DNA from: Antedon mediterranea | Lineage: Eukaryota; Echinodermata; Crinoidea; Comatulida; Antedonidae | Assembly (NCBI RefSeq): GCF_964355755.1 | Contig: NC_092670.1 | Location: 27,641,795 to 27,705,794 of the forward strand | DNA length: 64,000 bases | Direction of reading: 5' to 3' | Shown here: one piece after another, positions 36,641-51,513 of the stretch | How the letters are laid out: every line of letters starts with the position of its first letter | How positions within the stretch are numbered: position 1 is the stretch's first letter | The notes under the pieces: generated by a model | Told to the model about the DNA's origin: nothing | Seen by the model: only the letters and a program-made list of their open reading frames with translations | The model's database searches: none | Made by a program: the position numbers and the translations under genes

Positions 36641-39600
36641 CTGTTTTGTGTGAATAATTTTTGTCAAACTGCTCAAAATGGTCAAAAACGTTTTTAAATA
36701 CTATATTAAGCTATTTTGTGTTCTTTGATGTTTTTATGTGAAAAGTTTTATCGAAATGCTCAAAATGGTCTAAAACGGTTTCTAATGTGATTTTAAGAAC
36801 TTTGATGTTTTTATGTTAAAAACTTTTTTAGAAAATCACAAAATGGTCTAAAACGTCTCCAAATGCGATTTGAAGCAATTCTAAGCACTTTGGTGTTTTT
36901 ATGTTAACACATTTTTTCGAAAATCACAAAATGGTCTACAACGTCTCCAAATGCGATTTGAAGATATTCTAAGCACTTTGGTGTTTTTATGTTAACAAGT
37001 TTTTTCGAAAATCACAAAGTGGTATAAAACGTCTCCAAATGCGATTTTAAGGTATTCTAAGCACTTTGGTGTTTTTATGTTAACAAGTTTTTTCGAAAAT
37101 CACAAAATGGTCTAAAACGTCTCCAAATGTGATTTGAAGCTATTCTAAACACTTTGGTGTTTTTATGTTAACAAGTTTTTTCGAAAATCACAAATTGGTC
37201 TAAAACGTCTCCAAATGCGATTTGAAGCTATTTTAAGCACTTTGGTGTTTTTGTGTAACCAAGTTTTTTCGAAAATCACAAAAGGGTCTAAAATGTCTCA
37301 AAATGCGATTTGAAGCTATTCTGTACACTTTGAAGTTTTTATGTTAACAACTTTTTTAGAAAATCACAAAATGGTCTAAAACGTCTCCAAATGCGATTTG
37401 AAGCAATTCTAAGCACTTTGGTGTTTTTATGGTAACGAGTTTTTTTGAATATCACAAAATGGTCTAAAATGTCTCCAAATGCGATTTGAAGCTTTTCTAA
37501 GCACTTTGGTGTTTTTATGTTAACAAGTTTTTTCGAAAATCACAAAATGGTCTAAAACGTCTCCAAATGCGATTTGAAGCTATTCTGTACACTTTGCTGT
37601 TTTGTGTGAATAATTTTTGTCGAAATGCTCAAAATGGTCAAAAACGTTTTTAAATACGATATTAAGCTATTTTGTGCTCTTTGATGTTTTTGTGTGAAAA
37701 GTTTTATCGAAATGCTCAAAATGGTCTAAAACGGTTTCTAATGTGATTTTAAGCACTTTGATGTTTTTATGTTAACAACTTTTTTAGAAAATCACAAAAT
37801 GGTCTAAAACGTCTCCAAATGCGATTTGAAGCAATTCTAAGCACTTTGGTGTTTTTATGGTAACGAGTTTTTTTGAATATCACAAAATGGTCTAAAACGT
37901 CTCCAAATGCGATTTGAAGCTTTTCTAAGCACTTTGGTGTTTTTATGTTTACAAGTTTTTTCGAAAATCACAAAATGGTCTAAAACGGCTCCAAATACGA
38001 TTTGAAGCTATTCTAAGCACTTTGGTGTTTTTATGTTAACAAGTTTTTTCGAAAATCACAAAATGGTCTAAAACGTCTCCAAATGCGATTTGAAGCTATT
38101 CTAAGCACTTTGGTGTTTTTATGTTAACAAGTTTTTTCGAAAATCACAAAATGGTGTAAAACGTCTCCAAATGCGATTTGAAGCTATTCTAAGCAATTTT
38201 GTGTTTTTATGTTAACAAGTTTTTTCGAAAATCACAAAATGGTCTAAAACGTCTCCAAATGCGATTTGAAGCTATTCTAAGCACTTTTGTGTTTTTATGT
38301 TAACAAGTTTTTTCGAAAATCACAAAATGGTCTAAAATGTCTCAAAATGCGATTTGAAGCTATTCTGTACACTTTGCTGTTTTGTGTGAATAATTTTTGT
38401 CAAAATGCTCAAAATGGTCAAAAACGTTTTTAAATACTATATTAAGCTATTTTGTGCTCTTTGATGTTTTTGTGTGAAAAGTTTTATCGAAATGCTCAAA
38501 ATGGTCTAAAACGGTTTCTAATGTGATTTTAAGCACTTTGGTGTTTTTATGTTAACAAGTTTTTTCGAAAATCACAAAATGGTCTAAAATGTCTCCAAAT
38601 GCGATCTGAAGCTTTTCTAAGCACTTTGGTGTTTTTATGTTAACAAGTTTTTTCGAAAATCACAAAATGGTCTAAAACGTCTCCAAATGTGATTTGAAGC
38701 TATTCTAAACACTTTGGTGTTTTTATGTTAACAAGTTTTTTCGAAAATCACAAATTGGTCTAAAACGTCTCCAAATGCGATTTGAAGCTATTTTAAGCAC
38801 TTTGGTTTTTTTGTGTAACCAAGTTTTTTCGAAAATCACAAAAGGGTCTAAAATGTCTCAAAATGCGATTTGAAGCTATTCTGTACACTTTGATGTTTTT
38901 TTGTTAACAAGTTTTTTCGAAAGTCACAAAATGGTCTAAAAAGTCTCCAAATGCGATTTGAAGCTATTCTAAGCACTTTGGTGTTTTTATGTTAACAAGT
39001 TTTATCGAAAATCACAAAATGGTGTAAAACGTCTCCAAATGCGATTTGAAGCTATTCTAAGCACTTTGGTGTTTTTATGTTAACAAGTTTTTTCGAAAAT
39101 CACAAAATGGTGTAAAACGTCTCCAAATGCGATTTTAAGCTATTCTAAGCAATTTGGTGTTTTTATGTTAACAAGTTTTTTCGAAAATCACAAAATGGTC
39201 TAAAACGTCTCCAAATGCGATTTGAAGCTATTCTGTACACTTTGCTGTTTTGTGAGAATAATTTTTGTCGAAATGCTCAAAATGGTCAAAAACGTTTTTA
39301 AATACGATATTAAGCTATTTTGTGCTCTTTGATGTTTTTGTGTGAAAAGTTTTATCGAAATGCTCAAAATGGTCTAAAACGGTTTCTAATGTGATTTTAA
39401 GCACTTTGATGTTTTTATGTTAACAACTTTTTTAGAAAATTACAAAATGGTGTAAAACGTCTCCAAATGCGATTTGAAGCTATTCTAAGCAATTTCGTGT
39501 TTTTATGTTAACAAGTTTTTTCGAAAATCACAAAATGGTCTAAAACGTCTCCAAATGCGATTTGAAGCTATTCTAAGCACTTTTGTGTTTTTATGTTAAC

Positions 39601-42600
39601 AAGTTTTTTCGAAAATCACAAAATGGTCTAAAACGTCTCCAAATGCGATTTGAAGCTATTCTGTACACTTTGCTGTTTTGTGTGAATAATTTTTTGTCGA
39701 AATGCTCAAAATGGTCAAAAACGTTTTTAAATACGATATTAAGCTATTTTGTGCTCTTTGATGTTTTTGTGTGAAAAGTTTTATCGAAATGCTCAAAATG
39801 GTCTAAAACGGTTTCTAATGTGATTTTAAGCACTTTGATGTTTTTATGTTAACAACTTTTTTAGAAAATCACAAAATGGTCTAAAACGTCTCCAAATGCG
39901 ATTTGAAGCAATTCTAAGCACTTTGGTGTTTTTATGGTAACGAGTTTTTTTGAATATCACAAAATGGTCTAAAACGTCTCCAAATGCGATTTGAAGCTTT
40001 TCTAAGCACTTTGGTGTTTTTATGTTTACAAGTTTTTTCGAAAATCACAAAATGGTCTAAAACGGCTCCAAATACGATTTGAAGCTATTCTAAGCACTTT
40101 GGTGTTTTTATGTTAACAAGTTTTTTCGAAAATCACAAAATGGTCTAAAACGTCTCCAAATGCGATTTGAAGCTATTCTAAGCACTTTGGTGTTTTTATG
40201 TTAACAAGTTTTTTCGAAAATCACAAAATGGTGTAAAACGTCTCCAAATGCGATTTGAAGCTATTCTAAGCAATTTTGTGTTTTTATGTTAACAAGTTTT
40301 TTCGAAAATCACAAAATGGTCTAAAACGTCTCCAAATGCGATTTGAAGCTATTCTAAGCACTTTTGTGTTTTTATGTTAACAAGTTTTTTCGAAAATCAC
40401 AAAATGGTCTAAAATGTCTCAAAATGCGATTTGAAGCTATTCTGTACACTTTGCTGTTTTGTGTGAATAATTTTTGTCAAAATGCTCAAAATGGTCAAAA
40501 ACGTTTTTAAATACTATATTAAGCTATTTTGTGTTCTTTGATGTTTTTGTGTGAAAAGTTTTTTCGAAATGCTCAAAATGGTCTAAAACGGTTTCTAATG
40601 TGATTTTAAGCACTTTGATGTTTTTATGTTAACAACTTTTTTAGAAAATTACAAAATGGTCTAAAACGTCTCCAAATGCGATTTGAAGCAATTCTAAGCA
40701 CTTTGGTGTTTTTATGTTAACAAGTTTTTTCGAAAATCACAAAATGGTCTAAAACGTCTCCAAATGCGATTTGAAGCTATTCTGTACACTTTGCTGTTTT
40801 GTGTGAATAATTTTTGTTGAAATGCTCAAAATGGTCAAAAACGTTTTTAAATACGATATTAAGCTATTTTGTGCTCTTTGATGTTTTTGTGTGAAAAGTT
40901 TTATCGAAATGCTCAAAATGGTCTAAAACGGTTTCTAATGTGATTTTAAGCACTTTGGTGTTTTTATGTTAACAAGTTTTTTCGAAAATCACAAAATGGT
41001 CTAAAACGTCTCCAAATGTGATTTGAAGCTATTCTAAACACTTTGGTGTTTTTATGTTAACATGTTTTTTCGAAAATCACAAATTGGTCTAAAACGTCTC
41101 CAAATGCGATTTGAAGCTATTTTAAGCACTTTGGTGTTTTTGTGTAACCAAGTTTTTTCGAAAATCACAAAAGGGTCTAAAATGTCTCAAAATGCGATTT
41201 GAAGCTATTCTGTACACTTTGATGTTTTTTTGTTAACAAGTTTTTTCGAAAGTCACAAAATGGTCTAAAAAGTCTCCAAATGCGATTTGAAGCTATTCTA
41301 AGCACTTTGGTGTTTTTATGTTAACAAGTTTTATCGAAAATCACAAAATGGTGTAAAACGTCTCCAAATGCGATTTGAAGCTATTCTAAGCACTTTGGTG
41401 TTTTTATGTTAACAAGTTTTTTCGAAAATCACAAAATGGTGTAAAACGTCTCCAAATGCGATTTTAAGCTATTCTAAGCAATTTGGTGTTTTTATGTCAA
41501 CAAGTTTTTTCGAAAATCACAAAATGGTCTAAAACGTCTCCAAATGCGATTTGAAGCTATTCTGTACACTTTGCTGTTTTGTGAGAATAATTTTTGTCGA
41601 AATGCTCAAAATGGTCAAAAACGTTTTTAAATACGATATTAAGCTATTTTGTGCTCTTTGATGTTTTTGTGTGAAAAGTTTTATCGAAATGCTCAAAATG
41701 GTCTAAAACGGTTTCTAATGTGATTTTAAGCACTTTGATGTTTTTATGTTAACAACTTTTTTAGAAAATTACAAAATGGTGTAAAACGTCTCCAAATGCG
41801 ATTTGAAGCTATTCTAAGCAATTTCGTGTTTTTATGTTAACAAGTTTTTTCGAAAATCACAAAATGGTCTAAAACGTCTCCAAATGCGATTTGAAGCTAT
41901 TCTAAGCACTTTTGTGTTTTTATGTTAACAAGTTTTTTCGAAAATCACAAAATGGTCTAAAATGTCTCCAAATGCGATTTTAAGGTATTCTAAGCACTTT
42001 GGTGTTTTTATGTTAACAAGTTTTTTCGAAAATCACAAAATGGTCTAAAACGTCTCCAAATGCGATTTGAAGCTATTCTAAGCACTTTGGTGTTTTTATG
42101 TTAACAAGTTTTTTCGAAAATCACAAAATGGTGTAAAACTTCTCCAAATACGATTTTAAGCTATTCTAAGCACTTTGGTGTTTTTATGTTAACAAGTTTT
42201 TTCGAAAATTACAAAATGGTATAAAACGTCTCCAAATGCGATTTGAAGATTTTCTAAGCACTTTGGTGTTTTTATGTTAACAAGTTTTTTCGAAAATCAC
42301 AAAATGGTCTAAAACGTCTCCAAATGCGATTTGAAGCTATTCTGTACACTTTGCTGTTTTGTGTGAATAATTTTTGTCGAAATGCTCAAAATGGTCAAAA
42401 ACGTTTTTAAATACGATATTAAGCTATTTTGTGCTCTTTGATGTTTTTGTGTGAAAAGTTTTATCGAAATGCTCAAAATGGTCTAAAACGGTTTCTAATG
42501 TGATTTTAAGCACTTTGATGTTTTTATGTTAACAAGTTTTTTCGAAAATTACAAAATGGTATAAAACGTCTCCAAATGCGATTTGAAGATTTTCTAAGCA

Positions 42601-45600
42601 CTTTGGTGTTTTTATGTTTACAAGTTTTTTCGAAAATCACAAAATGGTCTAAAACGTCTCCAAATGCGATTTGAAGCTATTCTGTACACTTTGCTGTTTT
42701 GTGTGAATAATTTGGTCAAAATGCTCAAAATGGTCAAAAACGTTTTTAAATACTATATTAAGCTATTTTGTGTTCTTTGATGTTTTTGTGTGAAAAGTTT
42801 TATCGAAATGCTCAAAATGGTCTAAAACGGTTTCTAATGAAATGATTTTAAGAACTTTGATGTTTTTATGTTAACAACTTTTTTAGAAAATCACAAAATG
42901 GTCTAAAACGTCTACAAATGCGATTTGAAGCTATTCTAAGCACTTTGGTGTTTTTATGTTAACAAGTTTTTTCGAAAATCACAAAATGGTATAAAACGTC
43001 TCCAAATGAGATTTTAAGGTATTCTAAGCACTTTGGTGTTTTTATGTTAACAAGTTTTTTCGAAAATCACAAAATGGTCTAAAACGTCTACAAATGCGAT
43101 TTGAAGCTATTCTAAGCACTTTGGTGTTTTTATGTTAACAAGTTTTTTCGAAAATCACAAAATGGTCTAAAACGTCTCCAAATGCGATTTGAAGCTATTC
43201 TGTACACTTTGCTGTTTTGTGTGAATAATTTTTGTCGAAATGCTCAAAATGGTCAAAAACGTTTTTAAATACGATATTAAGCTATTTTGTGCTCTTTGAT
43301 GTTTTTGTGTGAAAAGTTTTATCGAAATGCTCAAAATGGTCTAAAACGGTTTCTAATGTGATTTTAAGCACTTTGATGTTTTTATGTTAACAACTTTTTT
43401 AGAAAATCACAAAATGGTCTAAAACGTCTCCAAATGCGATTTGAAGCAATTCTAAGCACTTTGGTGTTTTTATGGTAACGAGTTTTTTTGAATATCACAA
43501 AATGGTCTAAAATGTCTCCAAATGCGATTTGAAGCTATTCTGTACACTTTGATGTTTTTTTGTTAACAAGTTTTTTCGAAAGTCACAAAATGGTGTAAAA
43601 CGTCTCCAAATGCGATTTGAAGCTATTCTAAGCACTTTGGTGTTTTTATGGTAACGAATTTTTTTGAATATCACAAAATGGTCTAAAATGTCTCCAAATG
43701 CGATTTGAAGCTATTCTAAACACTTTGGTGTTTTTATGTTAACAAGTTTTTTCGAAAATCACAAATTGGTCTAAAACGTCTCCAAATGCGATTTGAAGCT
43801 AGTTTAAGCACTTTGGTGTTTTTGTGTAACCAAGTTTTTTCGAAAATCACAAAAGGGTCTAAAATGTCTCAAAATGCGATTTGAAGCTATTCTGTACACT
43901 TTGATGTTTTTTTTGTTAACAAGTTTTTTCGAAAGTCACAAAATGGTCTAAAACGTCTCCAAATGCGATTTGAAGCTATTCTAAGCACTTTGGTGTTTTT
44001 ATGTTAACAAGTTTTTTCGAAAATCACAAAATGGTGTAAAACGTCTCTAAATGCGATTTGAAGCTATTCTAAGCAATTTGGTGTTTTTATGTTAACAAGT
44101 TTTTTCGAAAATCACAAAATGGTGTAAAACGTCTCCAAATGCGATTTTAAGCTATTCTAAGCAATTTGGTGTTTTTTTATGTTAACAAGTTTTTTCGAAA
44201 ATCACAAAATGGTCTAAAACGTCTCCAAATGCGATTTGAAGCTATTCTGTACACTTTGCTGTTTTGTGTGAATAATTTTTGTTGAAATGCTCAAAATGGT
44301 CAAAAACGTTTTTAAATACTATATTAAGCTATTTTGTGTTCTTTGATGTTTTTGTGTGAAAAGTTTTATCGAAATGCTCAAAATGGTCTAAAACAGTTTC
44401 TAATGTGATTTTAAGCACTTTGATGTTTTTATGTTAACAACTTTTTTAGAAAATCACAAAATGGTCTAAAACGTCTCCAAATGCGATTTGAAGCAATTCT
44501 AAGCACTTTGGTGTTTTTATGTTAACAAGTTTTTTCGAAAATCACAAAATGGTATAAAACGTCTCCAAATGCGATTTGAAGCAATTCTAAGCACTTTGGT
44601 GTTTTTATGTTAACAAGTTTTTTCGAAAATCACAAAATGGTATAAAACGTCTCCAAATGCGATTTTAAGGTATTCTAAGCACTTTGGTGTTTTTATGTTA
44701 ACAAGTTTTTTCGAAAATCACAAAATGGTCTAAAACGTCTCCAAATGCGATTTGAAGCTATTCTGTACACTTTGCTGTTTTGTGTGAATAATTTTTGTCG
44801 AAATGCTCAAAATGGTCAAAAACGTTTTTAAATACGATATTAAGCTATTTTGTGCTCTTTGATGTTTTTGTGTGAAAAGTTTTATCGAAATGCTCAAAAT
44901 GGTCTAAAACGGTTTCTAATGTGATTTTAAGCACTTTGATGTTTTTATGTTAACAACTTTTTTAGAAAATCACAAAATGGTCTAAAACGTCTCCAAATGC
45001 GATTTGAAGCAATTCTAAGCACTTTGGTGTTTTTATGGTAACGAGTTTTTTTGAATATCACAAAATGGTCTAAAATGTCTCCAAATGCGATTTGAAGCTA
45101 ATCTGTACACTTTGATGTTTTTTTGTTAACAAGTTTTTTCGAAAGTCACAAAATGGTCTAAAACGTCTCCAAATGTGATTTGAAGCTATTCTAAACACTT
45201 TGGTGTTTTTATGTTAACAAGTTTTTTCGAAAATCACAAATTGGTCTAAAACGTCTCCAAATGCGATTTGAAGCTAGTTTAAGCACTTTGGTGTTTTTGT
45301 GTAACCAAGTTTTTTCGAAAATCACAAAAGGGTCTAAAATGTCTCAAAATGCGATTTGAAGCTATTCTGTACACTTTGATGTTTTTTTTGTTAACAAGTT
45401 TTTTCGAAAGTCACAAAATGGTCTAAAACGTCCCCAAATGCGATTTGAAGCTATTCTAAGCACTTTGGTGTTTTTATGTTAACAAGTTTTTTCGAAAATC
45501 ACAAAATGGTGTAAAACGTCTCCAAATGCGATTTGAAGCTATTCTAAGCAATTTGGTGTTTTTATGTTAACAAGTTTTTTCGAAAATCACAAAATGGTGT

Positions 45601-47195
45601 AAAACGTCTCCAAATGCGATTTTAAGCTATTCTAAGCAATTTGGTGTTTTTTTATGTTAACAAGTTTTTTCGAAAATCACAAAATGGTCTAAAACGTCTC
45701 CAAATGCGATTTGTAGCTATTCTGTACACTTTGCTGTTTTGTGAGAATATTTTTTGTCGAAATGCTCAAAATGGTCAAAAACGTTTTTAAATACGATATT
45801 AAGCTATTTTGTGCTCTTTGATGTTTTTGTGTGAAAAGTTTTATCGAAATGCTCAAAATGGTCTAAAACGGTTTCTAATGTGATTTTAAGCACTTTGGTG
45901 TTTTTATGTTAACAAGTTTTTTCGAAAATCACAAAATGGGGTCTAAAACGTCTCCAAATGTGATTTGAAGCTATTCTAAACACTTTGGTGTTTTTATGTT
46001 AACAAGTTTTTTCGAAAATCACAAATTGGTCTAAAACGTCTCCAAATGCGATTTGAAGCTATTTTAAGCACTTTGGTGTTTTTGTGTAACCAAGTTTTTT
46101 CGAAAATCACAAAAGGGTCTAAAATGTCTCAAAATGCGATTTGAAGCTATTCTGTACACTTTGATGTTTTTTTGTTAACAAGTTTTTTCGAAAGTCACAA
46201 AATGGTCTAAAACGTCTCCAAATGCGATTTGAAGCTATTCTAAGCACTTTGCTGTTTTGTGTGAATAATTTTTGTCGAAATGCTCAAAATGGTCAAAAAC
46301 GTTTTTAAATACGATTTTAAGCTATTTTGTGCTCTTTGATGTTTTTGTGTGAAAAGTTTTATCGAAATGCTCAAAATGGTCTAAAACGGTTTCTAATGTG
46401 ATTTTAAGCACTTTGATGTTTTTATGTTAACAACTTTTTTAGAAAATCACAAAATGGTCTAAAACGTCTCCAAATGCGATTTGAAGCAATTCTAAGCACT
46501 TTGGTGTTTTTATGGTAACGAGTTTTTTTGAATATCACAAAATGGTCTAAAATGTCTCCAAATGCGATTTGAAGCTTTTCTAAGCACTTTGGTGTTTTTA
46601 TGTTAACAAGTTTTTTCGAAAATCACAAAATGGTCTAAAACGTCTCCAAATGCGATTTGAAGCTATTCTGTACACTTTGCTGTTTTGTGTGAATAATTTT
46701 TGTCGAAATGCTCAAAATGGTCAAAAACGTTTTTAAATACGATATTAAGCTATTTTGTGCTCTTTGATGTTTTTGTGTGAAAAGTTTTATCGAAATGCTC
46801 AAAATGGTCTAAAACGGTTTCTAATGTGATTTTAAGCACTTTGATGTTTTTATGTTAACAACTTTTTTAGAAAATTACAAAATGGTGTAAAACGTCTCCA
46901 AATGCGATTTGAAGCTATTCTAAGCAATTTGGTGTTTTTATGTTAACAAGTTTTTTCGAAAATCACAAAATGGTCTAAAACGTCTCCAAATGCGATTTGA
47001 AGCTATTCTAAGCACTTTTGTGTTTTTATGTTAACAAGTTTTTTCGAAAATCACAAAATGGTCTAAAATGTCTCCAAATGCGATTTGAAGCTTTTCTAAG
47101 CACTTTTGTGTTTTTATGTTTACAAGTTTTTTCGAAAATCACAAAATGGTCTAAAACGTCTCCAAATGCGATTTGAAGCTATTCTGTACACTTTG
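36641..47195. repeat. Superunit V, 10,555 bp, same barcode as superunit IV
   Basis: B units are at 36641, 37597, 38377, 39245, 39673, 40454, 40794, 41574, 42354, 42694, 43212, 44259, 44775, 45734, 46252 and 46680. All 16 intervals agree with IV to within 1 bp, and that base is the deletion seen only in IV near 36,206. Near 46,600 it has ATGTTAACAAGTTTTTTCG and GTCGAAATG where IV (36,045-36,150) has ATGGTAACGAGTTATTTCG and GTCAAAATG. This is a short allele swap consistent with gene conversion. Confidence 0.88.
43212..45733. repeat. Extra 2,522-bp cassette (10,4,9) in superunit V
   Basis: Same B spacings as in IV (1,047, 516, 959). It shares the alleles AAAACAGTTTC (44,393) and GTCCCCAAATG (45,429) with IV and VI. 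Confidence 0.82.
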
Positions 47196-49439
47196 CTGTT
47201 TTGTGTGAATAATTTTTGTCAAAATGCTCAAAATGGTCAAAAACGTTTTTAAATACTATATTAAGCTATTTTGTGTTCTTTGATGTTTTTATGTGAAAAG
47301 TTTTATCGAAATGCTCAAAATGGTCTAAAACGGTTTCTAATGTGATTTTAAGAACTTTGATGTTTTTATGTTAAAAACTTTTTTAGAAAATCACAAAATG
47401 GTCTAAAACGTCTCCAAATGCGATTTGAAGCAATTCTAAGCACTTTGGTGTTTTTATGTTAACATGTTTTTTCGAAAATCACAAAATGGTCTACAACGTC
47501 TCCAAATGCGATTTGAAGATATTCTAAGCACTTTGGTGTTTTTATGTTAACAAGTTTTTTCGAAAATCACAAAGTGGTATAAAACGTCTCCAAATGCGAT
47601 TTTAAGGTATTCTAAGCACTTTGGTGTTTTTATGTTAACAAGTTTTTTCGAAAATCACAAAATGGTCTAAAACGTCTCCAAATGTGATTTGAAGCTATTC
47701 TAAACACTTTGGTGTTTTTATGTTAACAAGTTTTTTTGAAAATCACAAATTGGTCTAAAACGTCTCCAAATGCGATTTGAAGCTATTTTAAGCACTTTGG
47801 TGTTTTTGTGTAACCAAGTTTTTTCGAAAATCACAAAAGGGTCTAAAATGTCTCAAAATGCGATTTGAAGCTATTCTGTACACTTTGATGTTTTTATGTT
47901 AACAACTTTTTTAGAAAATCACAAAATGGTCTAAAACGTCTCCAAATGCGATTTGAAGCAATTCTAAGCACTTTGGTGTTTTTATGGTAACGAGTTTTTT
48001 TGAATATCACAAAATGGTCTAAAATGTCTCCAAATGCGATTTGAAGCTTTTCTAAGCACTTTGGTGTTTTTATGTTAACAAGTTTTTTCGAAAATCACAA
48101 AATGGTCTAAAACGTCTCCAAATGCGATTTGAAGCTATTCTGTACACTTTGCTGTTTTGTGTGAATAATTTTTGTCGAAATGCTCAAAATGGTCAAAAAC
48201 GTTTTTAAATACGATATTAAACTATTTTGTGCTCTTTGATGTTTTTGTGTGAAAAGTTTTATCGAAATGCTCAAAATGGTCTAAAACGGTTTCTAATGTG
48301 ATTTTAAGCACTTTGATGTTTTTATGTTAACAACTTTTTTCGAAAATCACAAAATGGTCTAAAACGTCTCCAAATGCGATTTGAAGCTATTCTAAGCACT
48401 TTGGTGTTTTTATGTTAACAAGTTTTTTCGAAAATCACAAAATGGTGTAAAACGTCTCCAAATGCGATTTGAAGCTATTCTAAGCAATTTTGTGTTTTTA
48501 TGTTAACAAGTTTTTTCGAAAATCACAAAATGGTCTAAAACGTCTCCAAATGCGATTTGAAGCTATTCTAAGCACTTTTGTGTTTTTATGTTAACAAGTT
48601 TTTTCGAAAATCACAAAATGGTCTAAAATGTCTCAAAATGCGATTTGAAGCTATTCTGTACACTTTGCTGTTTTGTGTGAATAATTTTTGTCAAAATGCT
48701 CAAAATGGTCAAAAACGTTTTTAAATACTATATTAAGCTATTTTGTGTTCTTTGATGTTTTTGTGTGAAAAGTTTTTTCGAAATGCTCAAAATGGTCTAA
48801 AACGGTTTCTAATGTGATTTTAAGCACTTTGATGTTTTTATGTTAACAACTTTTTTAGAAAATTACAAAATGGTCTAAAACGTCTCCAAATGCGATTTGA
48901 AGCAATTCTAAGCACTTTGGTGTTTTTATGTTAACAAGTTTTTTCGAAAATCACAAAATGGTCTAAAACGTCTCCAAATGCGATTTGAAGCTATTCGGTA
49001 CACTTTGCTGTTTTGTGTGAATAATTTTTGTTGAAATGCTCAAAATGGTCAAAAACGTTTTTAAATACGATATTAAGCTATTTTGTGCTCTTTGATGTTT
49101 TTGTGTGAAAAGTTTTATCGAAATGCTCAAAATGGTCTAAAACGGTTTCTAATGTGATTTTAAGCACTTTGGTGTTTTTATGTTAACAAGTTTTTTCGAA
49201 AATCACAAAATGGTCTAAAATGTCTCCAAATGCGATCTGAAGCTTTTCTAAGCACTTTGGTGTTTTTATGTTAACAAGTTTTTTCGAAAATCACAAAATG
49301 GTCTAAAACGTCTCCAAATGTGATTTGAAGCTATTCTAAACACTTTGGTGTTTTTATGTTAACAAGTTTTTTCGAAAATCACAAATTGGTCTAAAACGTC
49401 TCCAAATGCGATTTGAAGCTATTTTAAGCACTTTGGTTT

Positions 49440-49797
49440 TTTTGTGTAACCAAGTTTTTTCGAAAATCACAAAAGGGTCTAAAATGTCTCAAAATGCGAT
49501 TTGAAGCTATTCTGTACACTTTGATGTTTTTTTGTTAACAAGTTTTTTCGAAAGTCACAAAATGGTCTAAAAAGTCTCCAAATGCGATTTGAAGCTATTC
49601 TAAGCACTTTGGTGTTTTTATGTTAACAAGTTTTATCGAAAATCACAAAATGGTGTAAAACGTCTCCAAATGCGATTTGAAGCTATTCTAAGCACTTTGG
49701 TGTTTTTATGTTAACAAGTTTTTTCGAAAATCACAAAATGGTGTAAAACGTCTCCAAATGCGATTTTAAGCTATTCTAAGCAATTTGGTGTTTTTAT
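49440..49797. other. Probable crossover zone of the 2,329-bp loss in superunit VI
   Basis: Each of superunits II to V has two similar slots about 2,329 bp apart: the first with TGGTTTTTTTGTG (10,464) and ATGTTAACAAG (10,825), the second with TGGTGTTTTTGTG (12,791) and ATGTCAACAAG (13,154). Superunit VI has the first-slot allele at 49,437 and the second-slot allele at 49,797, with everything between the slots missing. The exchange therefore falls inside this 360-bp interval, where the two parents look alike. Confidence 0.75.
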
Positions 49798-51513
49798 GTC
49801 AACAAGTTTTTTCGAAAATCACAAAATGGTCTAAAACGTCTCCAAATGCGATTTGAAGCTATTCTGTACACTTTGCTGTTTTGTGAGAATAATTTTTGTC
49901 GAAATGCTCAAAATGGTCAAAAACGTTTTTAAATACGATATTAAGCTATTTTGTGCTCTTTGATGTTTTTGTGTGAAAAGTTTTATCGAAATGCTCAAAA
50001 TGGTCTAAAACGGTTTCTAATGTGATTTTAAGCACTTTGATGTTTTTATGTTAACAACTTTTTTAGAAAATTACAAAATGGTGTAAAACGTCTCCAAATG
50101 CGATTTGAAGCTATTCTAAGCAATTTCGTGTTTTTATGTTAACAAGTTTTTTCGAAAATCACAAAATGGTCTAAAACGTCTCCAAATGCGATTTGAAGCT
50201 ATTCTAAGCACTTTTGTGTTTTTATGTTAACAAGTTTTTTCGAAAATCACAAAATGGTCTAAAATGTCTCCAAATGCGATTTTAAGGTATTCTAAGCACT
50301 TTGGTGTTTTTATGTTAACAAGTTTTTTCGAAAATCACAAAATGGTCTAAAACGTCTCCAAATGCGATTTGAAGCTATTCTAAGCACTTTGGTGTTTTTA
50401 TGTTAACAAGTTTTTTCGAAAATCACAAAATGGTGTAAAACTTCTCCAAATACGATTTTAAGCTATTCTAAGCACTTTGGTGTTTTTATGTTAACAAGTT
50501 TTTTCGAAAATTACAAAATGGTATAAAACGTCTCCAAATGCGATTTGAAGATTTTCTAAGCACTTTGGTGTTTTTATGTTAACAAGTTTTTTCGAAAATC
50601 ACAAAATGGTCTAAAACGTCTCCAAATGCGATTTGAAGCTATTCTGTACACTTTGCTGTTTTGTGTGAATAATTTTTGTCGAAATGCTCAAAATGGTCAA
50701 AAACGTTTTTAAATACGATATTAAGCTATTTTGTGCTCTTTGATGTTTTTGTGTGAAAAGTTTTATCGAAATGCTCAAAATGGTCTAAAACGGTTTCTAA
50801 TGTGATTTTAAGCACTTTGATGTTTTTATGTTAACAAGTTTTTTCGAAAATTACAAAATGGTATAAAACGTCTCCAAATGCGATTTGAAGATTTTCTAAG
50901 CACTTTGGTGTTTTTATGTTTACAAGTTTTTTCGAAAATCACAAAATGGTCTAAAACGTCTCCAAATGCGATTTGAAGCTATTCTGTACACTTTGCTGTT
51001 TTGTGTGAATAATTTGGTCAAAATGCTCAAAATGGTCAAAAACGTTTTTAAATACTATATTAAGCTATTTTGTGTTCTTTGATGTTTTTGTGTGAAAAGT
51101 TTTATCGAAATGCTCAAAATGGTCTAAAACGGTTTCTAATGAAATGATTTTAAGAACTTTGATGTTTTTATGTTAACAACTTTTTTAGAAAATCACAAAA
51201 TGGTCTAAAACGTCTACAAATGCGATTTGAAGCTATTCTAAGCACTTTGGTGTTTTTATGTTAACAAGTTTTTTCGAAAATCACAAAATGGTATAAAACG
51301 TCTCCAAATGAGATTTTAAGGTATTCTAAGCACTTTGGTGTTTTTATGTTAACAAGTTTTTTCGAAAATCACAAAATGGTCTAAAACGTCTACAAATGCG
51401 ATTTGAAGCTATTCTAAGCACTTTGGTGTTTTTATGTTAACAAGTTTTTTCGAAAATCACAAAATGGTCTAAAACGTCTCCAAATGCGATTTGAAGCTAT
51501 TCTGTACACTTTG

